This document shows positions 7,533 through 17,205 of a stretch of DNA of 64,000 nucleotides, one piece after another. The stretch comes from Bacteroidales bacterium (lineage in GTDB: Bacteria > Bacteroidota > Bacteroidia > Bacteroidales > UBA932): the NCBI GenBank assembly GCA_017427385.1, contig JAFRSW010000002.1:39872-103871 (forward strand), read 5' to 3'. The first letter of the stretch is position 1, and each line of letters begins with the position of its first letter. Made by a program: the position numbers and the translations under genes. The notes beneath the pieces are model-generated. The model ran no database searches and was not told the DNA's origin. It saw nothing but the letters and a program-made list of their open reading frames with translations.

Positions 7533-10500
7533 TTAACGGGTAACCACTGCCTTGCCGGAGGTGGTGGAGGCGTTCACGGCCGGGTCGTACATGGCTTCGC
7601 AGACCACGGCAGGGAGCACGTAAGAGCCCTCATAGGCGGCACGGAGCTGCACCGAGAAGGTCTTGGAGCGGCCTGCAGGCAGGGCGAAGAACCAGTTCAC
7701 GCGGTCGTCGCGAATGTCTTTATAGTCGTAGCCGTCCTCGGCAACAGAGCCACCCTGCAGACGGTCGTTCACAATCTCCCATCCGGACGGGATGCCGAAA
7801 TTCAGCGCAAGGTTCTCGTGGGCGCGAACCGCATCGCCGGTCACTTTTATAGTTGCAGTGAAGCGGGTTCCCTGCGCAAGGTTGGCAGGATTGACGGACG
7901 AGCCGTTCTCGCCGGTGTAGCGCACCTCAACGCCCAGGCCGTTGGAAACAGCCTTCTTTGTTCCCTCGCGGGAAACCGAAAGCACGGTGCCGTAGAGCTC
8001 GCCGTCGGAAAGATTCTTCACCGTGGCAGGGCCTGAAAGCGGCACAGACACCATAGAAGCGGCGGTAGCCACATCCTTGCCGGCTACATTCGCATGGATT
8101 GCGCTGCTGCCGACCTTCTTGTTCAGATGATCCAGAGCCATCGCCGCGAAGGCGCATTCCTGCGTGGACATGCCTCTCTGAGGAACTTCGGATGCCAGCG
8201 CGAGCGCATCGGCGACACGGTCGTTCAGGGCCAGTGCGTCTATGGCAACCCACTGGTCGCGGAGTGCGGTGCCAAAGGTTATGTTGTAAGGCTCGTATTC
8301 GGGGAAATCACGGCCGAGGCCATCCAGGATGCCTGCGGCGAGGGAAGCCTTCCCGCTCAGAGCATAGGCGGAAGACAGCATCCAGCTGGCCTGGGTGCCT
8401 ATCTTGACGGCCTCCTTCAGCCTGTTCATGCCGGCGAGATTCGGGCTTCCGGCCACCGCCAGTGTGTACAAACGATATGCTTCATCCAGGTTGGAGAAGA
8501 AGTTGTTGCCTGCCACACGGAACACCTGGCTCATCTTCTGCTGATAGCTCTTCCAGTTCTTCAAAACGCCGGAATTCACCTCGAAGCCCTGCTTGGAGGC
8601 CTCGTATAGGAACTGACCGGCCATGGAGGATACCCAGGTGCCGGAAGTGCCACCTGTCCAGTAGGCAAAACCGCCGTCCGCCTGCTGGCGGGCGTAGATC
8701 TGGCTGATGATGTCGGGAATCAGACTGCGAGCCTCGATGGCATCCGACTCAGGCAGGATTGCCAGCAGGTGCAGCATGGTCAGGCCGCGCGCACTCAGCT
8801 GCTCGGTGCAGTTGTAAGGGTAATTCTTCATGTTCAGATACATGCCCTTCGCATCGACTGCAGGGAAGCATGCAAGCTGCAAGGATGTTCCGGAAACCTC
8901 GCGGGAGGCATCCTTCTCGAGCTTGAAGTGCTCTACCGTAGTAATGGCAGGATTCGGATTCCGAACCTCCAGCGCTATGGTTTCAGTGGCATTGTGGCCG
9001 CCTGCAGTGGCGTTTATGGTAATATGTGCCACTCCCTCGGCATCGCCTGCGGTTACAGGGAACTGCAGCAGACGGTCGCCCTTCTCGGTAAACTTCACTG
9101 TCTTGATTCCACCGCCGGAAACGGGGCCGTCGACCTTCACGAACACTGTGGCATCGCCTATACCATCTTCCATGGCGAACACGTTCACGGCTGCGGATGT
9201 CTGTTCACCGCTGCCAAGCACGCGCGGCAGGGTGGTCACCACCATCAGCGGGCTCTGCACAGGAACCGTCTTCTCCGTATTGCCGTAGGCGCCGTCGTGC
9301 CCGGCTATCACCATCACGCGTACGCTGCCCACATACATGGGAAGCTGCAGTTTTAGCACATCCGTGCCCTTAGCGACTGTCTTGGGCCCGCGGAACAGCA
9401 CCACGGGGTTGAAGCGGTTGTCCTTGCGGGCATTGCGCACTGCATCCTCGTCACCGCCGATTGCGGCGAGGGGCGAGAGTTTCCCTCCGAACGCGCCGAT
9501 CACCTGGTCGTAGAGATCCCAGGTAGACACCGTGAGGGCCTCATTCTTATACATCTTGCTCCACGGATCGGGCGTCTTGAACGCCGTGAGATCCAGCAGA
9601 CCTTCATCCACGATGGCCAGGGTATAGGTCATCGGCTTGCCGCTGCGCTCGCTTACCTTCATGGTGAAAGTCTCTTCCGGATGTATCACGTCCGGCATGG
9701 TCACCACCGGTTCCAGATGCGAATCGGGGTTCTCCACCTTGATGCGCTGCACGCCGTAGAGGCGGATGGGAAGGTCGTTCTTCACCGAGCCATAAGGCTG
9801 GAGAAGAGTTACCGACGCGTAGATGTTGGGAGCCATCTCCGGGGTCACCGTGAAGCTCCAGGGAGTATCTTTCGAGGATGTCTGCACCCACTCGCGGCTT
9901 ATCACTCCCCCGGCGTTCTCCAGGGTCACGAGAGCCTGTCCGCCCTCGGCGGCAGGGATGTAGACGGTGGCTTTTTCGCCCACCTGGTACGACGGTTTGT
10001 CAGTGGAGAAGGTAAGCATGGTGAGGGCTTCCGGATCCCTCCGGTCGGCACGGCCGCGGTATTCGGGCCAGTCTACGGTGAAGCGTGCGCCGCTCACGTG
10101 GCCGGATGCCTTGTCGCGGGCCAGCACCAGGTAGTTGCCCCAGGCAGGATAATTAACCTGGAAGGTGAAGGTCGCATCCTGGCTGCCGGAACTCATCGTT
10201 CCGCTCTGCACCTTTTCAACAGAAGAACCATGCACATAGGCATCCAGGCTGCCGCCGGCATTGTCCCACCACCAGTTCCAGCCGGTCTTGAAGACGGCAT
10301 ATTCCACATTGTGCCCGCTCAGACGGTGCCCGGAGGCATCCACCACGGCGATATTGAAGGTGTGGGCCTTATCTGTCTCCAGGAAGTCCCCTGCAGGCAC
10401 TCGCACGCCCACATAAGAGCTGTACGGGGAGTAAGGGATGGTTTCGGTGGTGAAACTCTCGTCGCCGCCGGGTTCCTGAACGGTGGTCACAACGAAGGCC

Positions 10501-12632
10501 TGAAGCATGCCGGGAGCATTCTTCGCAGCGGGAAGCGTCACACGGCTGTTCAGGTTGCCGGATGCATCCAGACGCGCCTTGAACAGTTCCAGTTCGCTGT
10601 TATCATATGAGCTGGAGGGCGCGTAGAAGGAGTACTTTTCGAAGCCCTTGAAGGGAGATCCACCCGCCTTGCGGAGCGTAATCTGAGCCCTCACGGGCAT
10701 GTTGCCGGCCACTCCGCCGGAAAGCCAGGTCGCATTCGCCTGCAGGTTCACGGCCTTGCCGGCCTCCATCACCGAAGGATAGAAGGTATTGATCTTCAGT
10801 CTGTTAGGCTTAACCGTCTCGACGTGCAGCACCTTGTGGAAACTGCTGCCGCCCACCTTGAGGTAGGCATTCCAGTATCCCGTGGGATCATCCGCCTTGG
10901 TAGGAACATCGAAACTGTAGAATCCGTCCGTGCCCTTGCGGGTGAGCTTGCTGTAGAACTGGCCGGCAGGGGTGTAGATTTCCAGCGTAGCGGGATGCCC
11001 TTCGGGGAGGATCTTGCCACGGTCCGCCACCAGGGCGGTCACATGGAGGGTATCTCCCGGGCGCCAGACTCCGCGTTCACCGTAGATGAAGGCCTTGATG
11101 CCCTGCTGGAGCACCTCTCCGCCCACATCGAAACGGCTGGTAGAACGCTCGTTGTATCCGCTGGTTACCTTAATATAGGATGTGCTGCCGCCGGCCTTCG
11201 CAACTACGGCGAAAGGCTTGCGGTCCACATCCAGAGTAAGGGTTGCGAGGCCACTCCCGTCGGTCTTGCCACGCGCTATGCTTTGAAGCTGATAATCAAA
11301 TACTTCCAGCTTCGCTCCGGACACGGGCTTGGCGGAGATAAGATCGGTTGCCACCACCCATATCTGCTTGCCGCCGGCATAATCCGCCATCAGTCCCAGG
11401 TCGCTGGAAAGCAGCTGCACCGCAGGGAAACGGCTGGATTCCATGTAGTACGAAGGCTTGGTGGGATCGCCCGCCTCGCTCCAGTTGTATTCATCCCAAT
11501 CGTAGTAGTTGTCCCAGTAGTAGGGGTCGGGCTTGTCCCAAACGGCCTCATCCTCCTTGCTTGGCTTGCCGACAGGTTTGCTGACCGCCTGCACGGGCTC
11601 TTTGCCCCCATAGAGGCTCTGGTCCAGACGGAAACTCAGGCGTATGCGGTAGATGGCCCCCGGCTCCTGCTTGAAGAGGCCGGAGAGGTCTATGCAGTGA
11701 TCGTTCCACTGGTGCAGGTCCTTGGTGGCATCCAGGGCGATGTCGCCCTTATAGACCAGCCGACCGCAGCGGCGGAGTTCATTGTCCCCGCCCAAGTCGT
11801 TATCCTGCAGATACATAAGGATGTTTTTCTCGTATATCTTCACCACGCGTACCTCGACTGCAGACAGATTCACCGCACTGAAGGGCAGTATCAGATTCTG
11901 CTTATCCGGCAGGATGCTGCCCTTGAAGGGGATACGCACGGCCGGCGCTTCATCGGTTTCCGGGAAGACGCGGATGAAGTTCTCCCCGAGGGCTGTTCCG
12001 CCGACACCCTTCAGACCTCTGTCCAGGGTGAGCCTGAGGTCGCCTTTGCGTCCTTCGAAGTATACCTTGATTATCTGGTCCTGCACCTGAACGTAGCTGC
12101 GTGCGGCGCCGGCAAGCTCTACCATGCCCTTCACTGTGGCATTGGCCGGGGCTTCGCTCATCTTAACCTCCACGAAGTTTTCCTTCACCGAAGCCTGCAC
12201 AACGCGGAAGGCCTTGCCGTTATCGGGCTCTACCTCGCTTTCCTGCACAGACACGAGATTGCCCTTGACAGTGATGCCGAAGAGGAACTCTTCCGGTGCA
12301 CCGGGGATCAATTTGCCGAGGGCCAGGGAGGCCTTATAGGTCTGGCCTACCTTGAGCGCTCCTTCTTCCGGCACGAACACCACCGACTGGGGTCCGTTCC
12401 ACTTCACGCTACCCTTCAGGGCAGGTTTGAAGCTGAAGAGACCATCCGTAGGCTGCGCTGTCGCGTCTTCCGCGAGCTCGATGCGGATGGTGGCATCTTC
12501 TGTGACGATGCCGCCGGTGAATGCCTTGATGTAGGGGGCGAAATCCTGAGCCGAGGGCTCAACTGCTTTCCTGGGTCCGCAGGAGGCAAAAGCCAGCACT
12601 CCTGCCAAAACGATTAGAACGATTCTACGCAT
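7533..12632 (-). CDS. Bacterial alpha-2-macroglobulin, thioester type
   Basis: A 1699-residue lipoprotein (lipobox AFASCG) of the YfhM/MagD-like bacterial alpha-2-macroglobulin family, thought to trap invading proteases in the periplasm and to work with PBP1C. Successive MG-type beta domains cover the N-terminal two thirds, including a bait-region neighbourhood and RGVWRPGDTLHVTALVAD. The thioester motif CTEQ is present at about residue 1272 (YNCTEQLSARG), followed by the alpha-alpha toroid TED domain (QQADGGFAYWTGG). The C-terminal receptor-like domain ends in GKAVVTR. Length is typical of thioester-type homologues. It is directly followed by pbpC and is preceded 11 bp away by a secreted protein gene. 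Confidence 0.93.
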   Translation of the reverse strand: MRRIVLIVLAGVLAFASCGPRKAVEPSAQDFAPYIKAFTGGIVTEDATIRIELAEDATAQPTDGLFSFKPALKGSVKWNGPQSVVFVPEEGALKVGQTYKASLALGKLIPGAPEEFLFGITVKGNLVSVQESEVEPDNGKAFRVVQASVKENFVEVKMSEAPANATVKGMVELAGAARSYVQVQDQIIKVYFEGRKGDLRLTLDRGLKGVGGTALGENFIRVFPETDEAPAVRIPFKGSILPDKQNLILPFSAVNLSAVEVRVVKIYEKNILMYLQDNDLGGDNELRRCGRLVYKGDIALDATKDLHQWNDHCIDLSGLFKQEPGAIYRIRLSFRLDQSLYGGKEPVQAVSKPVGKPSKEDEAVWDKPDPYYWDNYYDWDEYNWSEAGDPTKPSYYMESSRFPAVQLLSSDLGLMADYAGGKQIWVVATDLISAKPVSGAKLEVFDYQLQSIARGKTDGSGLATLTLDVDRKPFAVVAKAGGSTSYIKVTSGYNERSTSRFDVGGEVLQQGIKAFIYGERGVWRPGDTLHVTALVADRGKILPEGHPATLEIYTPAGQFYSKLTRKGTDGFYSFDVPTKADDPTGYWNAYLKVGGSSFHKVLHVETVKPNRLKINTFYPSVMEAGKAVNLQANATWLSGGVAGNMPVRAQITLRKAGGSPFKGFEKYSFYAPSSSYDNSELELFKARLDASGNLNSRVTLPAAKNAPGMLQAFVVTTVQEPGGDESFTTETIPYSPYSSYVGVRVPAGDFLETDKAHTFNIAVVDASGHRLSGHNVEYAVFKTGWNWWWDNAGGSLDAYVHGSSVEKVQSGTMSSGSQDATFTFQVNYPAWGNYLVLARDKASGHVSGARFTVDWPEYRGRADRRDPEALTMLTFSTDKPSYQVGEKATVYIPAAEGGQALVTLENAGGVISREWVQTSSKDTPWSFTVTPEMAPNIYASVTLLQPYGSVKNDLPIRLYGVQRIKVENPDSHLEPVVTMPDVIHPEETFTMKVSERSGKPMTYTLAIVDEGLLDLTAFKTPDPWSKMYKNEALTVSTWDLYDQVIGAFGGKLSPLAAIGGDEDAVRNARKDNRFNPVVLFRGPKTVAKGTDVLKLQLPMYVGSVRVMVIAGHDGAYGNTEKTVPVQSPLMVVTTLPRVLGSGEQTSAAVNVFAMEDGIGDATVFVKVDGPVSGGGIKTVKFTEKGDRLLQFPVTAGDAEGVAHITINATAGGHNATETIALEVRNPNPAITTVEHFKLEKDASREVSGTSLQLACFPAVDAKGMYLNMKNYPYNCTEQLSARGLTMLHLLAILPESDAIEARSLIPDIISQIYARQQADGGFAYWTGGTSGTWVSSMAGQFLYEASKQGFEVNSGVLKNWKSYQQKMSQVFRVAGNNFFSNLDEAYRLYTLAVAGSPNLAGMNRLKEAVKIGTQASWMLSSAYALSGKASLAAGILDGLGRDFPEYEPYNITFGTALRDQWVAIDALALNDRVADALALASEVPQRGMSTQECAFAAMALDHLNKKVGSSAIHANVAGKDVATAASMVSVPLSGPATVKNLSDGELYGTVLSVSREGTKKAVSNGLGVEVRYTGENGSSVNPANLAQGTRFTATIKVTGDAVRAHENLALNFGIPSGWEIVNDRLQGGSVAEDGYDYKDIRDDRVNWFFALPAGRSKTFSVQLRAAYEGSYVLPAVVCEAMYDPAVNASTTSGKAVVTR

Positions 12633-12643
12633 ATTCCAATTAT

Positions 12644-13726
12644 CTATCGGCGCACGGCCTGTGAGGCCATGGATATTCTTACTTTAAAAGTGCTTTTTCC
12701 TTTATAATAGAAGAGGTCCAGCACGTTGCCATCCTTCTCGAAGTAGATGGTATTCAGGAACTTATCCCTGTTACGGTTCCTGCACACAGGTTCACACCAC
12801 ACCAGCGAATATTCCCCTGTGGACCTTGAAGCGGCACAGATTATAGTGTAGCCGCGAAGGTCAAACAAGGCCACGTTGTAGCTCTTTCCTTTCTCCTTCC
12901 GGGCCTTCTTGTATGCGGCCACTATGGATGATTCCGGATCCAGACGGCCGAATGCAAGGCGTGTGGCGGATGTCTCCGCCTTGGGATTGCGCTCCAGCCA
13001 CCACTTGATTGCGTTGTCGGTCAGCAGGTCCGCCTTGGAGATGGGCACGAGGCCCGGGTTCTCCCCAAACCTGGCCAGCAGCCAGCTGACTTCCGCAGGA
13101 GGAGTCAGCCCTTCGATGGCCTCGGGGCTCTGCCCCTCGATCTTGTAGGCCTCCCCAGCCGCCAGCTTGAGCGGATTACCGTAGAAGATGGCCTGGTTAA
13201 GTATATCCTCTTCGGGCAGATAGAGCAGTTCCACGTACTCCGAGGCCCCGTTCAGGTAGGCCATGTGCATGTAGTAGCGGCCTCCCAGCGGGGAGATTAT
13301 CTCCATCGGGATGGCCAGCGCTGCCGGGGCGGCAGCATCCTCCATGGAGTAGACGGGGATGATGCGAGTGGCCTCCTCCTTCCCCTCGGGCGAGAGGATG
13401 CGAAGGGTGAAGTCTTTGTCGAGGGCGAGGATGTGGTCCTTGCCATCCTTCTTCCAGCCGATGGCATCCAGGCACTCCCCTGCCAGGCCCATGGCCTGCT
13501 CGCGGCCGATGAGGCTGGTATTATCTATGCGGATGAGGGAGTCCTTGATATTCAGCACCTTGGGTGCATAGACGGAGGATGGATATTTCTTGAGGAACTT
13601 TTCGACGGCCTTCATGCTGGGATTGGCCGCCAGCTTGCCGTACTGCTTCGTTTCTGCTTTAGACTGCGCCAGCATGCTTGCAGGCACTGCCAGAATCAAG
13701 AGAAGAAGAGAAAGAAGCCTTTTCAT
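12644..13726 (-). CDS. Secreted protein of unknown function
   Basis: I chose the ATG at 13724-13726 (MKRLLSLLLLILAVPASMLAQ) because it gives a proper signal peptide; an upstream start would add 22 residues overlapping the divergent ccsA-like gene and its promoter. The 360-residue product has no recognised domain. A periplasmic location is inferred. It lies 11 bp upstream of the alpha-2-macroglobulin gene in the same direction, and a TATATTTG element reads on the minus strand at 13747-13754, so the three genes to pbpC may form an operon. Confidence 0.7.
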   Translation of the reverse strand: MKRLLSLLLLILAVPASMLAQSKAETKQYGKLAANPSMKAVEKFLKKYPSSVYAPKVLNIKDSLIRIDNTSLIGREQAMGLAGECLDAIGWKKDGKDHILALDKDFTLRILSPEGKEEATRIIPVYSMEDAAAPAALAIPMEIISPLGGRYYMHMAYLNGASEYVELLYLPEEDILNQAIFYGNPLKLAAGEAYKIEGQSPEAIEGLTPPAEVSWLLARFGENPGLVPISKADLLTDNAIKWWLERNPKAETSATRLAFGRLDPESSIVAAYKKARKEKGKSYNVALFDLRGYTIICAASRSTGEYSLVWCEPVCRNRNRDKFLNTIYFEKDGNVLDLFYYKGKSTFKVRISMASQAVRR

Positions 13727-13778
13727 ATCTTCAGTTTTTATATTCACAAATATAAGAAAATAATCGTATCTTGCGGAC

Positions 13779-14537
13779 ATGTCAAAAACCATACCCGGAG
13801 TCTTCAGATGTATTGTGCTTGCGCTGAATCATATCGGTGCGGCAGTTACTGTCGCAGCTTTGATCCTTGAACACTATTTCACCCGCACCCTTCGGCTGGA
13901 CGGTTTTGCCACCGAAGTCGTTCTGGATCCCTGGAACGGATGGGTTGTGGCCGGAATTATCATGATGATGGCGGGGGCTGTGGGCCTGATGTTCATCGCT
14001 CCGAAGCCGGCCGGTGGGAAGCATTGGCTGCGGATTGTCGCAGGCGTCCTCGTGCTCGGGATTGCTTTCATGTGTCTCTCCCTTCGTAAGACAGGCTTCT
14101 TCTGGAACAATCCGAATCCAGCCCTTCAGAGCCCCTGGTTCGCACCGCACGTGACCGTCTATATGGTGGCTTATTCACTGATGGCCATCTCCACGGTGCT
14201 CGCTGTCTGCATGCTTATTAAAGCTGGTCTGGCGGAGAAGCTGCTGGGACTGACCGACAGTCTGGTGCACATCGGAACGGGATTCCTTACCATAGGCATG
14301 CTGCTGGGCGCCCTCTGGGCCAAGGAAGCCTGGGGATCATATTGGAACTGGGATCCGAAAGAAACCTGGGCTCTGATTACCTGGGGGTGTTATCTGGTTT
14401 TCCTACACTTGCGTAAAGCGGCACCCCATCGCTGGCGTGCCGCATGTATAGTGCTATTGGCGGGATTCCTCTGTCTGCAGATGTGCTGGTGGGGCGTCAA
14501 CCTCCTCACGACAGCATCCGTCCACGCCTACAATTAA
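13779..14537 (+). CDS. CcsA/ResC-like cytochrome c maturation protein
   Basis: The 252-residue integral membrane protein has about seven hydrophobic segments and the haem-handling WWD-type motif WGSYWNWDPKETW, the signature of CcsA in system II cytochrome c biogenesis. Conserved His residues occur in FAPHVTVYM and near the N-terminus (LNHIG). System II normally needs a ResB/CcsB partner, which is not adjacent here; flanking genes are unrelated, so the partner is elsewhere or fused to another copy. It ends 4 bp into the convergent DUF2807 pseudogene (14534-14537). Confidence 0.85.
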   Translation: MSKTIPGVFRCIVLALNHIGAAVTVAALILEHYFTRTLRLDGFATEVVLDPWNGWVVAGIIMMMAGAVGLMFIAPKPAGGKHWLRIVAGVLVLGIAFMCLSLRKTGFFWNNPNPALQSPWFAPHVTVYMVAYSLMAISTVLAVCMLIKAGLAEKLLGLTDSLVHIGTGFLTIGMLLGALWAKEAWGSYWNWDPKETWALITWGCYLVFLHLRKAAPHRWRAACIVLLAGFLCLQMCWWGVNLLTTASVHAYN

Positions 14538-15222
14538 TTTCCGAGCTGGAGGCCCCTGGAAGAGATGCTTCCGCTGCCGTTAACCTTCTGAGTCAGACTT
14601 CCGGCCTTTCCGGAAAGGGCGATGTCGCCGCTGCCGTTGATCTTGGCGAAGATGTCTCCGGCATCCTTGCAGTTAATATCGATATCCCCGCTGCCGTTGA
14701 TGGTCAAGGTTGTGGTTTCTGCCGTGAGAGCATCCACGTCAACATCGCCGCTGCCGTTGATTTTTGAAGAGAAGTTCTTGCAGATGATGGCATCGGCGTC
14801 CAGGTCGCCGCTGCCGGCGATGGAGAAAGTGAAGTCGCCCTTGGTGGCCAGGGTCCCTTTGATTTCGCACTCACCCGATCCGGCCAGCTTGACGCCGTTC
14901 AGATCCTCCGCGCAGACTGTTACGAAGGTCTTTGCCTTAGGGAATATGCTGTATCCGGATTTGGTGCTGATTTTCAAGATGTTATCCACTACTTCTATCG
15001 TGTAGATGTCATCAGGTTCTCGTCTGCGGTGAGCGAAACAACCTGAGGGCCCTGCGTGTAGACTACATCCATGGAACCGGCCACAAAAATCGCGTTGAAA
15101 GCAGGCAGATCATAGGTGCAGGTGGTTTCAACCCCGTTGCCGCGGACAATCTTGTTCTTGATGGTAAAACTGCAGGCCACCGCCATGGTGATGGCCAGCA
15201 TGATTAATAGTGCTTTTTTCAT
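14534..15222 (-). pseudogene. DUF2807 (GIN-domain) protein with a frameshift
   Basis: Two reading frames together make one DUF2807 protein. The 5' part (15222-14995) has a lipoprotein signal (TMAVACS) and the family start NGVETTCTYDLPAFNAIFV, ending VSLTADENLMTSTR-stop. The 3' part resumes one frame over as DIYTIEVVDNILKISTKSGY and continues with GSGD repeats to GLQLGN. Restoring one base near 15006-15010 would give ENLMDIYTIEVVDNI, the expected family sequence. GIN-domain proteins form beta-helical envelope proteins of unclear function. It is either a real one-base deletion or a sequencing error. Confidence 0.8.
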
Positions 15223-15253
15223 AATTCAATTGTATTATCGTTTCTCTGGGGGA

Positions 15254-15281
15254 CAAAGATAGGAATTATTCGTTATTTTTG
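15254..15281. promoter_or_regulatory. Divergent promoter pair
   Basis: The minus strand carries TATCTTTG at 15254-15261, serving the DUF2807 gene. The plus strand carries TATTTTTG at 15274-15281, serving the SDR gene with its ATG only 2 bp downstream of the element. The SDR message would be leaderless or start at its second ATG. Confidence 0.6.
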
Positions 15282-15283
15282 TA

Positions 15284-16060
15284 ATGATGGGTTATGCATT
15301 GATAACGGGAGGCAGTTCGGGAATCGGGCTGGAGTATGCCAGGCAGTTGGCGGAGAGGGGCTATGGCCTGGTGCTGGTGAGCAATCAGGAAGAGCAGCTT
15401 CGCGAGGCTGCCACAGAGCTGGGCGGCAGGTTCGGCGTTCCTGTGGAGTGGCTGTATCTGGACCTTTCCGCGCAGGGCTGCGCGCAAAAGATGCTGGAGT
15501 TCTGCGATGGCAAGGGGCTTGAGGTGGACATCCTCATCAATAACGCCGGTATCTTCTTCATAGAGTATCTGGGCAGCCACAATCTGGAAAAAGCCCGCAC
15601 CATGGTCGGACTGCACGTGACAGCGGTTACCGAATGCTGCATACTCTTTGGAGAAAGGATGAAGGCCCGCGGAGCCGGGCGCATCCTGATAATGTCTTCT
15701 ATGACGGCCGACATCCCAGCCCCGGGAATTGCCGTTTATTCTGCCTCCAAGGCCTACCTTAAAAGCTTCGGCCTGGGGCTTTCATATGAGCTTGCGCCTT
15801 ACGAGGTTACGGTGACCACAATCCTCCCCGCTGCGGTGGATACAGGGCTGTACAATCTGAGCCCCCGCATGCGGAAGACAGGCCGCCGTCTCGGCCTCGT
15901 GCTTAGCCCGGAAAAACTCGTCCGGAAGGCCCTGCGAGCCATGTTCCACGGCCGTCGCATCCGCCGCCCCGGCGCCCTCAATCTTACCATTCCCTTCCTG
16001 GTACGCCTCCTCCCCTCCCGCCTCATCGACCGGCTGGGGATGAAATATCTTTGCATTTAG
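15284..16060 (+). CDS. SDR-family oxidoreductase
   Basis: A classical short-chain dehydrogenase of 258 residues: nucleotide-binding GGSSGIG near the N-terminus, NNAG at about residue 86, catalytic Ser in IMSSMTADIP and the YxxxK pair in YSASKAYLKSF. It uses NAD(P)H on an unknown carbonyl or alcohol substrate. The C-terminal extension RLIDRLGMKYLCI is common in DltE/YqjQ-like SDRs. It is a single gene. Start is ATG 15284 or 15287. Confidence 0.9.
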   Translation: MMGYALITGGSSGIGLEYARQLAERGYGLVLVSNQEEQLREAATELGGRFGVPVEWLYLDLSAQGCAQKMLEFCDGKGLEVDILINNAGIFFIEYLGSHNLEKARTMVGLHVTAVTECCILFGERMKARGAGRILIMSSMTADIPAPGIAVYSASKAYLKSFGLGLSYELAPYEVTVTTILPAAVDTGLYNLSPRMRKTGRRLGLVLSPEKLVRKALRAMFHGRRIRRPGALNLTIPFLVRLLPSRLIDRLGMKYLCI

Positions 16061-16084
16061 ACGAGCCTGCCGTCTTCAACAAAA

Positions 16085-16176
16085 TTCCACTGCACGGGCA
16101 GGATTTGGCCCGTTTTCCTGCCCATAGAGCCTGTTTTCCACTGCACGGGCAGGATTTGGCCAGTTTTCCTGCCCAT
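16085..16176. repeat. Two tandem hairpin units, 51-bp period
   Basis: Two near-identical units begin TTCCACTGCACGGG at 16085 and 16136 and differ at very few positions. Each holds inverted arms GGGCAGGA and TCCTGCCC (16096-16123 and 16147-16174). They lie between the SDR gene and the convergent membrane-protein gene. Confidence 0.85.
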
Positions 16177-16205
16177 AGGGAATGTATAGGAAGATTCCGC
16201 AGATG

Positions 16206-16226
16206 TAGAGGAGCGAAGCGACGAAG
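16206..16226. repeat. 21-bp repeat, copy also at 17206-17226
   Basis: TAGAGGAGCGAAGCGACGAA plus a G occurs identically at 17206-17226, exactly 1000 bp away. The rest of the gap before the next gene (16227-16335) contains a GGCGC...GCGCC hairpin and nothing else I recognise. Confidence 0.8.
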
Positions 16227-16335
16227 GCGCCCCTGCAAGGGAGCGCCTAGTCAAGTGCGGACAAGTTGTCTTATATCGAACTTTTCTCGAAGATCTTGAA
16301 AAGGTGTATCTATCTGGCGTTTAGGCAGATACAAA

Positions 16336-16875
16336 TTACTTACGAGGCTGCAAAGCGATTCGGATAATCAATGAAATGATGTAGACGATTAGGCTGCAGG
16401 CAAATGGAATCATACTGCTTTTTATACCTGACCAAATAACGACATCAGAAGCATCACCCAAAGCATTCATTACGTTTGTCATCCGGATCAAGCCAACAGG
16501 AATCCAAAATAAACCAATGGCAAGGGCGATAAGACCAATCTCCTTTATACTCGGCTTCTTGATTATTCGTATGGCTAGTGATACAATATATACGATGAGA
16601 CTGTAGGCAACAGGAATCAACATAGTTTTAACACCTCCCCAAACAACATTACGAGATGAAATACTACCTTCTATCATTTGTTGCACGACACCTCCATGCC
16701 GAATTAAACTGAGGGCCACCAAAAAAAAGCCAAATGAGAGCGCGATTAGGCCTATTTCTTTTACCCAGGCAGGAGCCTTCCAGGCGGCCAGGAGCAAAGC
16801 AATTAGAAAAACGGTTACTATAGACATGGGGACATACCCACCAAGTAGGAATAGATTGTATTCAGGTATCGGCAT
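16336..16875 (-). CDS. Membrane protein with internal duplication
   Basis: This 179-residue protein has about five transmembrane segments and two homologous halves. KEIGLIALSFGFFLVALSLI and VKTMLIPVAYSLIVYIVSL in the first half match KEIGLIALAIGLFWIPVGLI and IKSSMIPFACSLIVYIISL in the second. The repeated loop-plus-helix pattern faintly recalls MotA/TolQ/ExbB proton-channel proteins, but key residues cannot be assigned and I would not name a function. It is AT-richer than its neighbours and sits alone between repeat-rich segments. Confidence 0.6.
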   Translation of the reverse strand: MPIPEYNLFLLGGYVPMSIVTVFLIALLLAAWKAPAWVKEIGLIALSFGFFLVALSLIRHGGVVQQMIEGSISSRNVVWGGVKTMLIPVAYSLIVYIVSLAIRIIKKPSIKEIGLIALAIGLFWIPVGLIRMTNVMNALGDASDVVIWSGIKSSMIPFACSLIVYIISLIIRIALQPRK

Positions 16876-16996
16876 ATAAAGAAGGATATTGGTTGTGACT
16901 ACTAATGTATGCTATTTTTCACTGAATTACAAAATACCTTTAAATCCAAGCGTTCCAAGCAAATAATTAAGACACCAGTATTTAGCCACCCATACG

Positions 16997-17135
16997 ACCT
17001 GTAGAGGTTTTTGGCACTTTTCTCAACAGGTAGGCCGAAAAATGGCCGACCCGTCGAGGTTTTGCCGGGTTTTCTATACGGGTAGGGGGTGAAAAGGGGG
17101 TACCTGTAGAGAAAATGCGGTATTTCTCTACAGGT
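16997..17135. repeat. Three tandem hairpins, 52/53-bp period
   Basis: Palindromic units at 16997-17031, 17049-17083 and 17102-17135 each begin ACCTGTAGAG or ACCCGTCGAG and end in the complementary ACAGGT or ACGGGT. The two spacers (17032-17048, 17084-17101) match those of the array at 34238-34376 in reverse orientation. Confidence 0.9.
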
Positions 17136-17205
17136 CACGCCGAAACATCTGAGTAAAGGTTAATGAGCCGGCAGGCGAACCGCCGGTCCCGGTGGGAGTG
17201 CGGTA

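Noticed and set aside
10824-12617. Long plus-strand open frame (597 codons) opposite the alpha-2-macroglobulin gene
   Set aside because: It is antisense to a clear family member and its translation is low in recognisable structure; GC-rich codon bias keeps the antisense frame open.
12644-13792. 22-residue longer start for the secreted protein
   Set aside because: The extension overlaps the divergent ccsA-like gene and its promoter, whereas ATG 13726 gives a clean signal peptide.
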